Assembly: GCA_030840415.1 (NCBI GenBank)
Contig: JAVEEO010000231.1
Location: 1 to 5,272 of the forward strand
Source of the DNA: Pseudonocardiales bacterium
GTDB taxonomy: Bacteria > Actinomycetota > Actinomycetes > Mycobacteriales > Jatrophihabitantaceae
Reading direction: 5' to 3'
Length of the DNA stretch: 5,272 nt
Shown here: piece by piece, positions 1 through 5,199 of the stretch
How positions within the stretch are numbered: the stretch's first letter is position 1
Layout of the letters: the number at the start of each line of letters is the position of its first letter
Made by a program: the position numbers and the translations under genes
The notes under the pieces: generated by a model
Seen by the model: the letters and a program-made list of their open reading frames with translations, nothing else
What the model was told of the DNA's origin: nothing
Database searches by the model: none

Positions 1-816
1 CAGCAGCGCCCCGGGCTGGTTGGTGACCGGCGGCCAGCCGGGCACCGTCACCGAGCCGCCGGTCACCAGCGCCGCCGCCAGGAACGGGGCGGCGTTGGAC
101 AGGTCCGGCTCGATCACCTGGTCGGGCAGCCGGATGGCGCCGGGAGCGACCCGCCACCGGTCGGCGGCATCGGTGTCGACGTCCACCCCCGCCGCCCGCA
201 GCGCGGCCACCGTCATCTCGATGTGCGGCAGCGACGGCAGGCCGCTGCCGGTGTGCACCAGCTCCAGGCCCTTGTCGAACCGGGCACCGGCCAGCAGCAG
301 CGCCGAGACGAACTGCGAGGACGCGGCGGCGTCGATCCGGACCAGGCCGCCGGGCAGCGAACCGGTGCCGCGCACGGTGAACGGCAGGCTGCCCCGGCCC
401 TCGTCCTGGACAATCGCTCCGGCCTGGCGCAGGCCGTCGATCAAAGTGCTCATCGGACGGGTCCGGGCCGCCGGATCACCGTCGAAGGCGCTGTCCCCGG
501 CCGCCAGCGCGGCCAGCGGCGGCACGAACCGCATCACCGTCCCGGCCAGGCCACAGTCCACCGGGCCGCCGCGCAGCCCACCGGGCTCGACCAGCCAGTC
601 CGGGCCGTCGTCGCGCACGCCGATCCCGAGGCCGCGCAGGGCCGCCGCCATCAGCAGCGTGTCGCGTGCTCGCAGCGGGGCGCCGATCCTCGTCGGACCG
701 TCCGAGAGCGCGGCCAACACCAGCGCCCGGTTGGTCAGCGACTTCGACCCGGGCAGTTCGACGGTGGCGTCCACCGGCCCCGCGGCGGTCGGTGCGGTCC
801 ACGGCTCGGCGGTCAT
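1..816 (-). CDS. aroA: 3-phosphoshikimate 1-carboxyvinyltransferase (EPSP synthase), N-terminal 272 residues, cut by window edge
   Basis: The enzyme transfers the enolpyruvyl group of PEP to shikimate-3-phosphate in the cytoplasm, the sixth step of the shikimate pathway and the target of glyphosate. Seen in the sequence: the substrate-binding motif [17 protein letters not shown] at residues 21-37 (K25, S26 and R30 match E. coli K22, S23 and R27), RARDTLLM at 49-56, [13 protein letters not shown] at 88-100, TRPM with R120 (E. coli R124), [13 protein letters not shown] at 166-178 (S166, S167, Q168 bind substrate), and EPDLSNAA at 236-243 with D238 (probable equivalent of catalytic D313). The family has about 430 residues, so roughly the last 160 lie beyond position 1. 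The ATG at 816 gives the usual short N-terminus. There is no strong Shine-Dalgarno, but CATACT lies 6 nt upstream. The gene follows the small unknown gene on the same strand after 55 bp. Actinobacterial AroA recalled from memory (M. tuberculosis) aligns along the whole visible part, so the identification is secure. Confidence 0.96.
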   Translation of the reverse strand, partial: MTAEPWTAPTAAGPVDATVELPGSKSLTNRALVLAALSDGPTRIGAPLRARDTLLMAAALRGLGIGVRDDGPDWLVEPGGLRGGPVDCGLAGTVMRFVPPLAALAAGDSAFDGDPAARTRPMSTLIDGLRQAGAIVQDEGRGSLPFTVRGTGSLPGGLVRIDAAASSQFVSALLLAGARFDKGLELVHTGSGLPSLPHIEMTVAALRAAGVDVDTDAADRWRVAPGAIRLPDQVIEPDLSNAAPFLAAALVTGGSVTVPGWPPVTNQPGALL

Positions 817-822
817 GCCACC

Positions 823-828
823 AGTATG
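823..828 (-). promoter_or_regulatory. Candidate -10 element of a leaderless aroA promoter
   Basis: On the minus strand CATACT (4 of 6 matches to TATAAT, with the key A2 and T6) ends 6 nt before the aroA ATG. If used, transcription would begin at or next to the A of the start codon. No -35-like hexamer is seen at 16-18 bp. The nearest Shine-Dalgarno alternative, GGTGG, lies only 1 nt from the ATG and is too close to work. This is an inference from spacing only. Confidence 0.35.
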
Positions 829-860
829 AGAGCTCACGCCGCCGCTCGATCCGACATCGT

Positions 861-885
861 CCGGACCGGGATCAGTCCTGTCCGG
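861..885. terminator. Hairpin around the stop codon of the small unknown gene, possible weak terminator
   Basis: CCGGAC (861-866) pairs with GTCCGG (880-885). Inside, after a bulged C, GGGA (868-871) faces TCCT (876-879), leaving a four-base loop that contains the stop codon of the upstream minus-strand gene. On the minus-strand transcript one inner pair becomes an A-C mismatch, so the stem is 6 bp, a small internal loop, then 3 bp. No T-tract follows on either strand. It could attenuate read-through into aroA, or simply reflect high GC content. Confidence 0.25.
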
Positions 886-1117
886 CCTCGTGGCGGCTGC
901 CGGCCCGGGTCCGGCGCGGGTCGGGACCGGCCTCGGCCGGAAAGCGGCGGCGGAACTCGGCCTCCAGCCCGAGCATGCGCTCGGTGTGGTGCTGCAAGGC
1001 GTCCTCGCTGCCGCCGAGCAGGGTGTCGTGCCGGGTGTCGTGCAGGTGCTTGAGCTCGCGTCGTAGGTCGTCGTCGGCCAGTGCCGCCGGGTCGATGCCG
1101 TTCGGGTGCGCTGCCAT
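872..1117 (-). CDS. Small conserved actinobacterial protein of unknown function (DUF6158-like)
   Basis: This 81-residue cytoplasmic protein has no signal peptide, membrane segment or metal-binding cluster. It is highly charged and looks all-helical. An N-terminal segment rich in Asp ([11 protein letters not shown], 12-22) leads into [18 protein letters not shown] (24-41), then [17 protein letters not shown] (44-60), and a polar tail with [10 protein letters not shown] (66-75). From memory this LxxLHxTRHDTxxxGSxxALxxHTxRxxELExEYxRR pattern matches short actinobacterial proteins filed as DUF6158. I could not check this and know of no function. The ATG at 1117 is well supported by AAGGAG (1123-1128) 5 nt upstream. 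The gene lies between the SRAP gene and aroA on the same strand, 114 bp and 55 bp from them. Its own promoter candidate, CATAAT, lies about 70 bp upstream, so it may be transcribed separately. Confidence 0.85.
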   Translation of the reverse strand: MAAHPNGIDPAALADDDLRRELKHLHDTRHDTLLGGSEDALQHHTERMLGLEAEFRRRFPAEAGPDPRRTRAGSRHEAGQD

Positions 1118-1122
1118 TCGGG

Positions 1123-1128
1123 CTCCTT
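1123..1128 (-). promoter_or_regulatory. Shine-Dalgarno site of the small unknown gene
   Basis: AAGGAG on the minus strand lies 5 nt before the ATG at 1117. It is the strongest ribosome binding site in the window and fixes the start of the 81-residue protein. Confidence 0.8.
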
Positions 1129-1132
1129 GGCT

Positions 1133-1145
1133 CAGGTGCGACCTG
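1133..1145. promoter_or_regulatory. CAGGT-N3-ACCTG dyad, operator-like
   Basis: A perfect dyad, CAGGT GCG ACCTG, lies 15 nt upstream of the start of the small unknown gene. Its left ten bases (1133-1142) recur as an exact reverse complement at 1217-1226, on the far side of the candidate -10 (1187-1192). Further CAGGT or ACCTG copies lie at 1164-1168 and 1222-1226. This layout suits a regulator binding either side of the promoter, but I recognise no known regulator site. Confidence 0.3.
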
Positions 1146-1169
1146 GCAGCCGGCCACTCGGTCCAGGTC
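1140..1169. other. Stem-loop in the SRAP / small-gene intergenic region
   Basis: GACCTGG (1140-1146) pairs with CCAGGTC (1163-1169), a perfect 7-bp stem. The 16-nt loop can add a 3-bp CCG/CGG inner stem. It lies after the SRAP stop and inside the predicted 5' leader of the small gene. It has no T-tract. It could end SRAP transcripts, fold in the leader, or be an operator, since it overlaps the CAGGT dyad. Confidence 0.3.
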
Positions 1170-1186
1170 TGCCGCTTTCGCTGCCG

Positions 1187-1192
1187 ATTATG
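1187..1192 (-). promoter_or_regulatory. Candidate -10 element for the small unknown gene
   Basis: CATAAT on the minus strand matches TATAAT at 5 of 6 bases. It is an unusually AT-rich patch in a GC-rich gap. Transcription from it would start near 1180 and give a leader of about 60 nt. No good -35 is visible at 16-18 bp. Confidence 0.4.
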
Positions 1193-1231
1193 CCCGCGGG
1201 GTCCGCCCGCCGCTTCGTCGCACCTGTCCGG

Positions 1232-1993
1232 TCACAGCGGCAGCCGCTCCTGCTCGGCGACCACGACCGGCTCGATCAGCTGCGGCCCGTCGTTGCGGAC
1301 GTTGCCCACCGCCGGCGAGACGACGTAGGGCTCCAGCCGCGCCTCTGGGAGCTGGTCGAGGATCTTGCGCGCGGTCGCCGGGTCGTCGCTGGAGCAGTCG
1401 AGCCAGGCGGCTCGCAGTTCGGGGGGCACCAGCACCGGGTTGCGGTCGTGGATCTCGCCCAGCAGATCGGTGGCCTGCTGGGTGATGATGGTGCAGGTCC
1501 AAAGCCACCGGTTGGGGTCGTCGTCGGCCAGCAGCGGGTCGCGCCACAGTTCGTAGAGGCCGGCCATCGCCAGCGGCCGGCCGTCCGGGTCGTGCAGGAA
1601 GTGTGGGACCTTGCCGGTGTCGGTCTTCTGCCACTCGTAGTAGCCCTCGGCCGGAATCAGGCACCGGCGCCGGGCCGCGGCCTTCTTGAACGCCGGCTTC
1701 TCGGTCACCGTCTCGATCCGGGCGTTGATCATCCGGGCGCCGCCCTTGGGGTCCTTCGACCAGCTGGGCACCAGGCCCCAGCGCAGCGTGCGCAGCTGGC
1801 GCACCGGATGGGCATCAGCCGGCTTGTCCGGCTCGGCGTGCTCCTCCCTGACGGGCCGCCGCAGGATCGCCCGCACCGGATCGGTGGGCGCGACGTTCCA
1901 GGACGGCGGCGGCTGCTCACCGATCACCTCCTCGACGTCGAACTCGTCGAACAGGTAGGCCGTCGAGGCCGAACTCACGTAGCGACCGCACAT
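1232..1993 (-). CDS. SRAP-domain protein (YedK/HMCES family), abasic-site DNA-protein crosslinking
   Basis: This 253-residue protein is the length of a full SRAP domain. Family members react through Cys2, exposed by removal of Met1, with the aldehyde of an abasic site in single-stranded DNA. The resulting stable thiazolidine crosslink shields the lesion during replication. The key residues are visible: MCGRY at the N-terminus (Cys2), WNVAPT at 32-37 (N33), LRWGLVPSW at 70-78, INARIET at 89-95 (N90), AEGYYEW at 115-121 (E120), IHDRNPVLV at 181-189 (H182) and VSPAVGNVRNDGPQLIEPV close to the C-terminus. The ATG at 1993 must be the start because Cys has to be residue 2, even though the reading frame stays open far upstream into the divergent hydrolase gene. 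No Shine-Dalgarno is seen; CACAAT lies 7 nt before the ATG. No LexA-type box is visible upstream, so the older 'SOS response-associated' label is not supported here. Confidence 0.95.
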   Translation of the reverse strand: MCGRYVSSASTAYLFDEFDVEEVIGEQPPPSWNVAPTDPVRAILRRPVREEHAEPDKPADAHPVRQLRTLRWGLVPSWSKDPKGGARMINARIETVTEKPAFKKAAARRRCLIPAEGYYEWQKTDTGKVPHFLHDPDGRPLAMAGLYELWRDPLLADDDPNRWLWTCTIITQQATDLLGEIHDRNPVLVPPELRAAWLDCSSDDPATARKILDQLPEARLEPYVVSPAVGNVRNDGPQLIEPVVVAEQERLPL

Positions 1994-2000
1994 GCTTGCG

Positions 2001-2006
2001 ATTGTG
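2001..2006 (-). promoter_or_regulatory. Candidate -10 element of a leaderless SRAP promoter
   Basis: CACAAT on the minus strand (4 of 6 to TATAAT, with A2 and T6) ends 7 nt before the SRAP ATG. No purine-rich Shine-Dalgarno sequence lies between. No -35 match is seen. The position suits transcription starting at the ATG itself. Confidence 0.38.
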
Positions 2007-2104
2007 CCGTACCGGAGCCGACGATCGCCTTGCAGATACGGCAGGATGGCGCCACTGCCGGCGACACGCGCACCGGCTGACCCGACGACCGGACGGAGTT
2101 GGCG

Positions 2105-2734
2105 ATGGCACGGCTGACCATCCAGACGCCGGTCGGCCCGGCGATCGTGGAACTGGATGCGGTTGCCGACGCGCGGCGGCTGCTGGTGATCGGCCACGGC
2201 GCCGGCGGCGGCATCGACGCACCGGACCTGCTGGCCGTCGGCAAGTCCTGCCTGGCCCGGGGCATCAGCGTCGCCCGGGTGCTGCAGCCGTACCGGGTGG
2301 CCGGCAAGAAGGGCGTTCCGCAGACCGGCACGCTGGACCAGGCCTGGCGGGCGGTGATCGCCTCGCTGGGCCGGCGCAAGGCGACCGCCGGGCTCGAGTT
2401 CGTCTATGCCGGCCGCTCGTCCGGTGCCCGGGTGGCCTGCCGGTGCGCCGCGGACGAGTCCAGCCGGCCGCGGGCGATCGCCGTGGTGGCGCTGGCCTTT
2501 CCGCTGCACCCGCCGGGACGTCCGGACAAGTCGCGGCTGGCCGAGCTGGCCGGGGTGCCGGTGCCGGTGCTGGTGGTGCAGGGCCTCAACGACCCGTTCG
2601 GCATGCCGCCACCGGCGCCCGGACGCCGGATCGAACAGGTGCCCGGCGACCACGGCCTCAAGCGCGGCACCGCCGGCATCGGCGAGCTGGTCGCGGGCTG
2701 GATCGAGGCCCTGCCAGCGGACCGCACCACCTGA
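2105..2734 (+). CDS. Alpha/beta hydrolase of the KANL3/Tex30-like family
   Basis: A 209-residue compact alpha/beta hydrolase with no signal peptide, so probably cytoplasmic. The fold markers are in order: an oxyanion-loop motif IGHGAGGG at 29-36, the nucleophile elbow GRSSG at 103-107 (Ser105), ALAFPLHPPGRPDKSRLAEL around 131-150, the acid residue in VLVVQGLNDPFG (Asp163), and the catalytic His in GDHGLK (His183). The segment 'FPLHPPGRPDKSR' before the acid residue is typical, from memory, of the bacterial KANL3/Tex30 and dienelactone-hydrolase-like group. The substrate is unknown. GGAG (2095-2098) is 6 nt before the ATG at 2105; a TTG at 2099 directly touches that site and is rejected as the start. 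The gene is divergent from the SRAP gene across 111 bp. Its last codons fall in a 21-nt tandem repeat that duplicates the stop codon in frame. Confidence 0.88.
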   Translation: MARLTIQTPVGPAIVELDAVADARRLLVIGHGAGGGIDAPDLLAVGKSCLARGISVARVLQPYRVAGKKGVPQTGTLDQAWRAVIASLGRRKATAGLEFVYAGRSSGARVACRCAADESSRPRAIAVVALAFPLHPPGRPDKSRLAELAGVPVPVLVVQGLNDPFGMPPPAPGRRIEQVPGDHGLKRGTAGIGELVAGWIEALPADRTT

Positions 2735-2770
2735 CAGCCGGACCGCGCCGCCTGACAGCGCCTGACAGCC
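2719..2770. repeat. Imperfect 21-nt tandem duplication over the hydrolase stop codon
   Basis: The 21-base unit at 2719-2739 is followed directly by a copy at 2740-2760 that matches at 18 of 21 bases. A third, shortened copy of the last ten bases, CCTGACAGCC, lies at 2761-2770. The unit begins GGACCGC and ends CCTGACAGC. Because 21 is a multiple of three, the stop codon TGA at 2732 is repeated in the same frame at 2753. It looks like slippage or local duplication at the gene end. The rest of the 170-bp gap (to 2904) shows no clear gene, only a candidate promoter at its right end. Confidence 0.75.
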
Positions 2771-2869
2771 GGACCCCGGACGAGCTCAAGCAGGTGGTCG
2801 GCGGCCAGACCCTCACCGACCCCCGCTGACCCGGCCAGGCGAGCGGCCGCCCGATGGGGCCAGCCCGGG

Positions 2870-2898
2870 GTGACAAGCACAGCCGGCAGTGCCAGAGT
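2870..2898 (+). promoter_or_regulatory. Candidate promoter of the acyl-CoA synthetase gene, leaderless layout
   Basis: GTGACA (2870-2875, 5 of 6 to TTGACA) is followed after exactly 17 bp by CAGAGT (2893-2898; a weak -10 that keeps A2 and T6). The -10 ends 6 nt before the ATG at 2905, so transcripts would start at the ATG. It is the only start-proximal -10 candidate here with a recognisable -35 partner. Confidence 0.4.
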
Positions 2899-2904
2899 CG
2901 GCGA

Positions 2905-4629
2905 ATGGACGACGACCGTGCCGGCATCACCGAATTCCTCGCCGCCCGCGACTTGCTGCTGAGCGCCCGTGGCGATCTGACCAGCGCCTATCAGCGCTTC
3001 CAGTGGCCGCGACCGGAGTGGTTCAACTGGGCGCTGGACTACTTCGACGGCGTGCTGGCCGCCGAGCACGGCGACCAGGAGGCCTTGCGGCTGATCGAGG
3101 ACGACGGGACGCAGGCGTCCTACACCTTCGGACAGCTGTCGGACAGCTCGTCCCGGCTGGCGGCCTGGCTGGCCGCCCACGGGGTGAGCCGGGGCATGCG
3201 GGTGCTGCTGGTGCTGGGCAACCAGGTGGAGCTGTGGGAGTCGATGCTGGCCTGCATGAAGCTGGGCGCGGTGATCATCCCCGCGACCACGCTGCTGTCG
3301 CCGGCCGACCTCGCCGACCGGCTGGAGCGCGGCACGGTCGGTGCGGTGATCAGCCGGTCGGACCTGACCGCCGGCTTCGGTGCGGCCGGGCAGCGCGGCG
3401 ACTACCTCGCGGTGGCGACCGGCGAACCGGTGGCCGGCTGGCTCGACTATGCCGAGGCCGCCGGCTTCGATCAGCGCTACCGGCCGGACGCGCCGACCGC
3501 CGGGACGGACCCGCTGCTGCTGTACTTCACCTCGGGCACCACCGCCCAGCCCAAGCTGGTGGAGCACACCCACCTGAGCTACCCGATCGGGCACCTGTCG
3601 ACGATGTACTGGATCGGGCTGCGCCCCGGTGACGTGCACCTCAACGTTTCCTCGCCGGGCTGGGCCAAGCACGCCTGGTCGTGCTTCTTCGCGCCGTGGA
3701 ATGCCGGCGCCACCGTGGTGCTGTTCAACTACCTCCGCTTCGACGCCGCCCGGATGCTGGACGTGCTGCGCGATGCCCGGGTGACCACCTTCTGCGCGCC
3801 GCCGACGGTGTGGCGGATGCTGGTGCAGCAGGACCTGACCCGGTGGCAGCTGTCGCTGCGCGAGGTGGTCGGCGCCGGCGAGCCGTTGAACCCGGAGGTC
3901 ATCGAGCGGGTCCGGCAGGCCTGGTCGCTGACCATCCGGGACGGTTTCGGCCAGACCGAGACCACCGCCCAGATCGGCAACCCACCCGGCCTGCCCGTCA
4001 AGCCGGGATCGATGGGCCGGCCGCTGCCCGGCTACCGGGTGGTACTGGCCGACCCGGTGACGGGGCAACCGGTGGCTTCGGCGAGCGAGGTGACGATCGA
4101 GGGTGAGATCTGCCTGGACCTGTCAGAGCGTCCGGTCGGCCTGATGGTGGGTTACCGCGACGACGCCGAGCGCAACGATGCCGCGATGGCACACGGGCTC
4201 TACCACACCGGCGACGTCGCTTCCCTCGATCCGGACGGCTACATCACCTACGTCGGGCGTACCGACGACGTGTTCAAGTCCAGTGACTACCGGATCAGCC
4301 CGTTCGAGCGGGAGAGCGTGCTGTTCATGCACCCGGCGGTGGCGGAGGCGGCCGTGGTTCCCGCGCCCGACGAGATCCGGCTGTCGGTGCCCAAGGCCTA
4401 CGTGGTGCTGGCCGCCGGGCAGTCGCCGTCCGCCGAGCTCGCCGCAGCAATCCTGGCGTTCTGCCGGGAGCAGCTGGCTCCGTACAAGCGGATCCGCCGG
4501 CTGGAGTTCGCCGAGCTGCCCAAGACGATCAGCGGCAAGATCCGCCGGGTGGACCTGCGCCAGGCCGAGCGGGGCCGGGGCGAGCAGCGAGCGGCGGGGG
4601 AGTACCGCGAGGAGGACTTCGCGCGCTAG
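2905..4629 (+). CDS. AMP-forming acyl-CoA synthetase (ANL superfamily), fatty, aromatic or branched-acid type, substrate unknown
   Basis: A 574-residue adenylating enzyme expected to activate a carboxylic acid with ATP to an acyl-AMP and pass it to CoA. Motifs in order: P-loop-like YFTSGTTAQPK at 207-217; SSPGWAKHAW, typical of medium-chain acyl-CoA synthetases; GAGEPLNPEV; DGFGQTET at 346-353; YHTGD at 433-437 with ribose-binding D437; YVGRTDDVFKSSDYRISPFE at 449-468 with hinge D454; and PKTISGKIRR at 539-548 with the catalytic lysine K545. The C-terminus ends EYREEDF-A-R. It has no signal peptide. The position that is Gly in most A8 motifs is Asp461. The ATG at 2905 is preferred over the in-frame ATG at 2854, which would add 17 atypical residues and also lacks a Shine-Dalgarno. 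The gene stands alone, 170 bp after the hydrolase and convergent with ybaK across 19 bp. The substrate cannot be told from sequence. Confidence 0.93.
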   Translation: MDDDRAGITEFLAARDLLLSARGDLTSAYQRFQWPRPEWFNWALDYFDGVLAAEHGDQEALRLIEDDGTQASYTFGQLSDSSSRLAAWLAAHGVSRGMRVLLVLGNQVELWESMLACMKLGAVIIPATTLLSPADLADRLERGTVGAVISRSDLTAGFGAAGQRGDYLAVATGEPVAGWLDYAEAAGFDQRYRPDAPTAGTDPLLLYFTSGTTAQPKLVEHTHLSYPIGHLSTMYWIGLRPGDVHLNVSSPGWAKHAWSCFFAPWNAGATVVLFNYLRFDAARMLDVLRDARVTTFCAPPTVWRMLVQQDLTRWQLSLREVVGAGEPLNPEVIERVRQAWSLTIRDGFGQTETTAQIGNPPGLPVKPGSMGRPLPGYRVVLADPVTGQPVASASEVTIEGEICLDLSERPVGLMVGYRDDAERNDAAMAHGLYHTGDVASLDPDGYITYVGRTDDVFKSSDYRISPFERESVLFMHPAVAEAAVVPAPDEIRLSVPKAYVVLAAGQSPSAELAAAILAFCREQLAPYKRIRRLEFAELPKTISGKIRRVDLRQAERGRGEQRAAGEYREEDFAR

Positions 4630-4657
4630 GCCGCCGAGGGCTGCGACCTCAGGCGGT
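4630..4657. terminator. Hairpin between convergent synthetase and ybaK genes, candidate bidirectional terminator
   Basis: CCGCC-GAGG (4631-4639) pairs with CCTC-A-GGCGG (4647-4656), nine base pairs with one bulged A and a 7-nt loop. A G-U pair at 4630/4657 can be added on the plus-strand transcript. It begins one base after the synthetase stop and spans the ybaK stop codon. No T-tract follows on either side, which is common for actinobacterial terminators. The position between two convergent stops is the main support. Confidence 0.5.
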
Positions 4658-5125
4658 ACCGATCGGTGCCGTGCTGGCACCGCTGAGCCGCAGCAGGTCG
4701 GACGGGGCCAGTTCCAGCTGCAGTCCCCGCTTGCCGGCCGAGACGAACACCGTGTCGAACTCGGTGATCGAGGAGTCGGCCAGCACGGCTATCGGGCTCT
4801 TGTGGCCGAGCGGGCTGATCCCGCCGAGCACGTACCCGGTGGCCCGCTGCGCCTTGGCCGGGTCGGCGAGTTCGGCCCGCCGGCCCCCGGCGGCGCTGGC
4901 CAGTGCCTTGAGGTTGAGCCGGCCGGCCACCGGCACCACCGCGCACACCAGCCGGTCGTCGACGGCCGCGATCAGGGTCTTGAACATCCGGCGCGGGTCC
5001 ACTCCGAGCAGCGCGGCCGCCTCCTCGCCGTAGGAGGTGGCCCGGCTGTCGTGCGGATAGGGGTGCACGGTGTAGCCCACCCGCGCCCGGTCCAGCACGA
5101 CGGTCGCCGGAGTTCCACCACTCAT
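4649..5125 (-). CDS. ybaK: Cys-tRNA(Pro) deacylase, YbaK/EbsC family
   Basis: A 158-residue, single-domain, cytoplasmic trans-editing enzyme, the usual length for the family. It hydrolyses cysteine wrongly attached to tRNA(Pro) by prolyl-tRNA synthetase. Seen in the sequence: MFKTLIA at 47-53 with Lys49, the equivalent of the essential Lys46 of H. influenzae YbaK; VPVAGRLNLKALA at 64-76; the substrate loop GYVLGGISPLGHK at 97-109; and FVSAGKRGLQLEL at 127-139. These are all diagnostic of the YbaK/EbsC branch rather than ProXp-ala or INS domains. The ATG at 5125 has an AGGA Shine-Dalgarno (5134-5137) 8 nt upstream. The gene is convergent with the acyl-CoA synthetase (19 bp between stops) and divergent from the S4-domain gene (74 bp). 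The orientation therefore suggests single-gene transcription. Confidence 0.95.
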   Translation of the reverse strand: MSGGTPATVVLDRARVGYTVHPYPHDSRATSYGEEAAALLGVDPRRMFKTLIAAVDDRLVCAVVPVAGRLNLKALASAAGGRRAELADPAKAQRATGYVLGGISPLGHKSPIAVLADSSITEFDTVFVSAGKRGLQLELAPSDLLRLSGASTAPIGTA

Positions 5126-5133
5126 GACCGTGA

Positions 5134-5137
5134 TCCT
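5134..5137 (-). promoter_or_regulatory. Shine-Dalgarno site of ybaK
   Basis: AGGA on the minus strand (within GGCAGGA) lies 8 nt before the ybaK ATG and supports that start codon. Confidence 0.65.
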
Positions 5138-5163
5138 GCCAGCCGGATGGCCGCGGTGCCGGC

Positions 5164-5183
5164 GTGCGCCGCGCGGAGCGCAC
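5164..5183. repeat. GC-rich inverted repeat just upstream of the S4-gene -10 candidate
   Basis: GTGCGC (5164-5169) and GCGCAC (5178-5183) form 6-bp arms around an 8-nt spacer. Outer GCCG (5158-5161) and CGGC (5184-5187) extend it past a 2-nt bulge. It fills the place where a -35 and spacer would be, in the 74-bp gap between divergent genes. It may be an operator or a chance product of the GC-rich sequence. Confidence 0.3.
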
Positions 5184-5187
5184 CGGC

Positions 5188-5193
5188 GACAAT
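5188..5193 (+). promoter_or_regulatory. Candidate -10 element of a leaderless S4-gene promoter
   Basis: GACAAT (4 of 6 to TATAAT, with A2 and T6) ends 6 nt before the ATG at 5200. No proper Shine-Dalgarno is present: GGA lies only 3 nt from the ATG, and GGAG (5175-5178) is 21 nt away. The layout suits transcription starting at the ATG. Confidence 0.38.
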
Positions 5194-5199
5194 GGATCC

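Noticed and set aside
1106..2080. A 324-codon plus-strand frame opposite the SRAP gene
   Set aside because: It is antisense to a clear SRAP gene and has a low-complexity Arg, Gly and Val composition with no motif.
2099..2104. TTG start for the alpha/beta hydrolase
   Set aside because: It abuts the GGAG Shine-Dalgarno with no spacer, whereas the ATG at 2105 has a 6-nt spacer.
1994..2653. Upstream in-frame extension of the SRAP reading frame to an ATG at 2653
   Set aside because: SRAP chemistry needs Cys as residue 2, so the start must be the ATG at 1993. The extension is antisense to the hydrolase and has no domain.
2791..2816. Possible bulged stem GGTGGTC/GACC..CACC after the hydrolase gene as a terminator
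   Set aside because: The pairing is only 4 bp plus 3 bp across a three-base bulge, with no T-tract. It is not better than chance in this composition.
2764..2829. Possible gene remnant after the hydrolase (a frame ending DELKQVVGGQTLTDPR)
   Set aside because: It is a short tail of a shadow frame with no start or homology that I recognise. It is not enough to call a pseudogene.
2854..2904. Earlier in-frame ATG for the acyl-CoA synthetase
   Set aside because: It would add 17 residues unlike the family N-terminus and has no ribosome binding site. The ATG at 2905 fits recalled homologues and the promoter spacing.
2404..4068. A 554-codon open frame on the minus strand across the acyl-CoA synthetase and the hydrolase 3' end
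   Set aside because: It is antisense to two well-identified genes. It is rich in Gln, Arg, Gly and His with no recognisable domain, as expected of a GC-rich shadow frame.
4123..4680. A 185-codon minus-strand frame over the end of the acyl-CoA synthetase gene
   Set aside because: It is a shadow of the synthetase gene, with no family resemblance, and it overlaps the ybaK 3' end.
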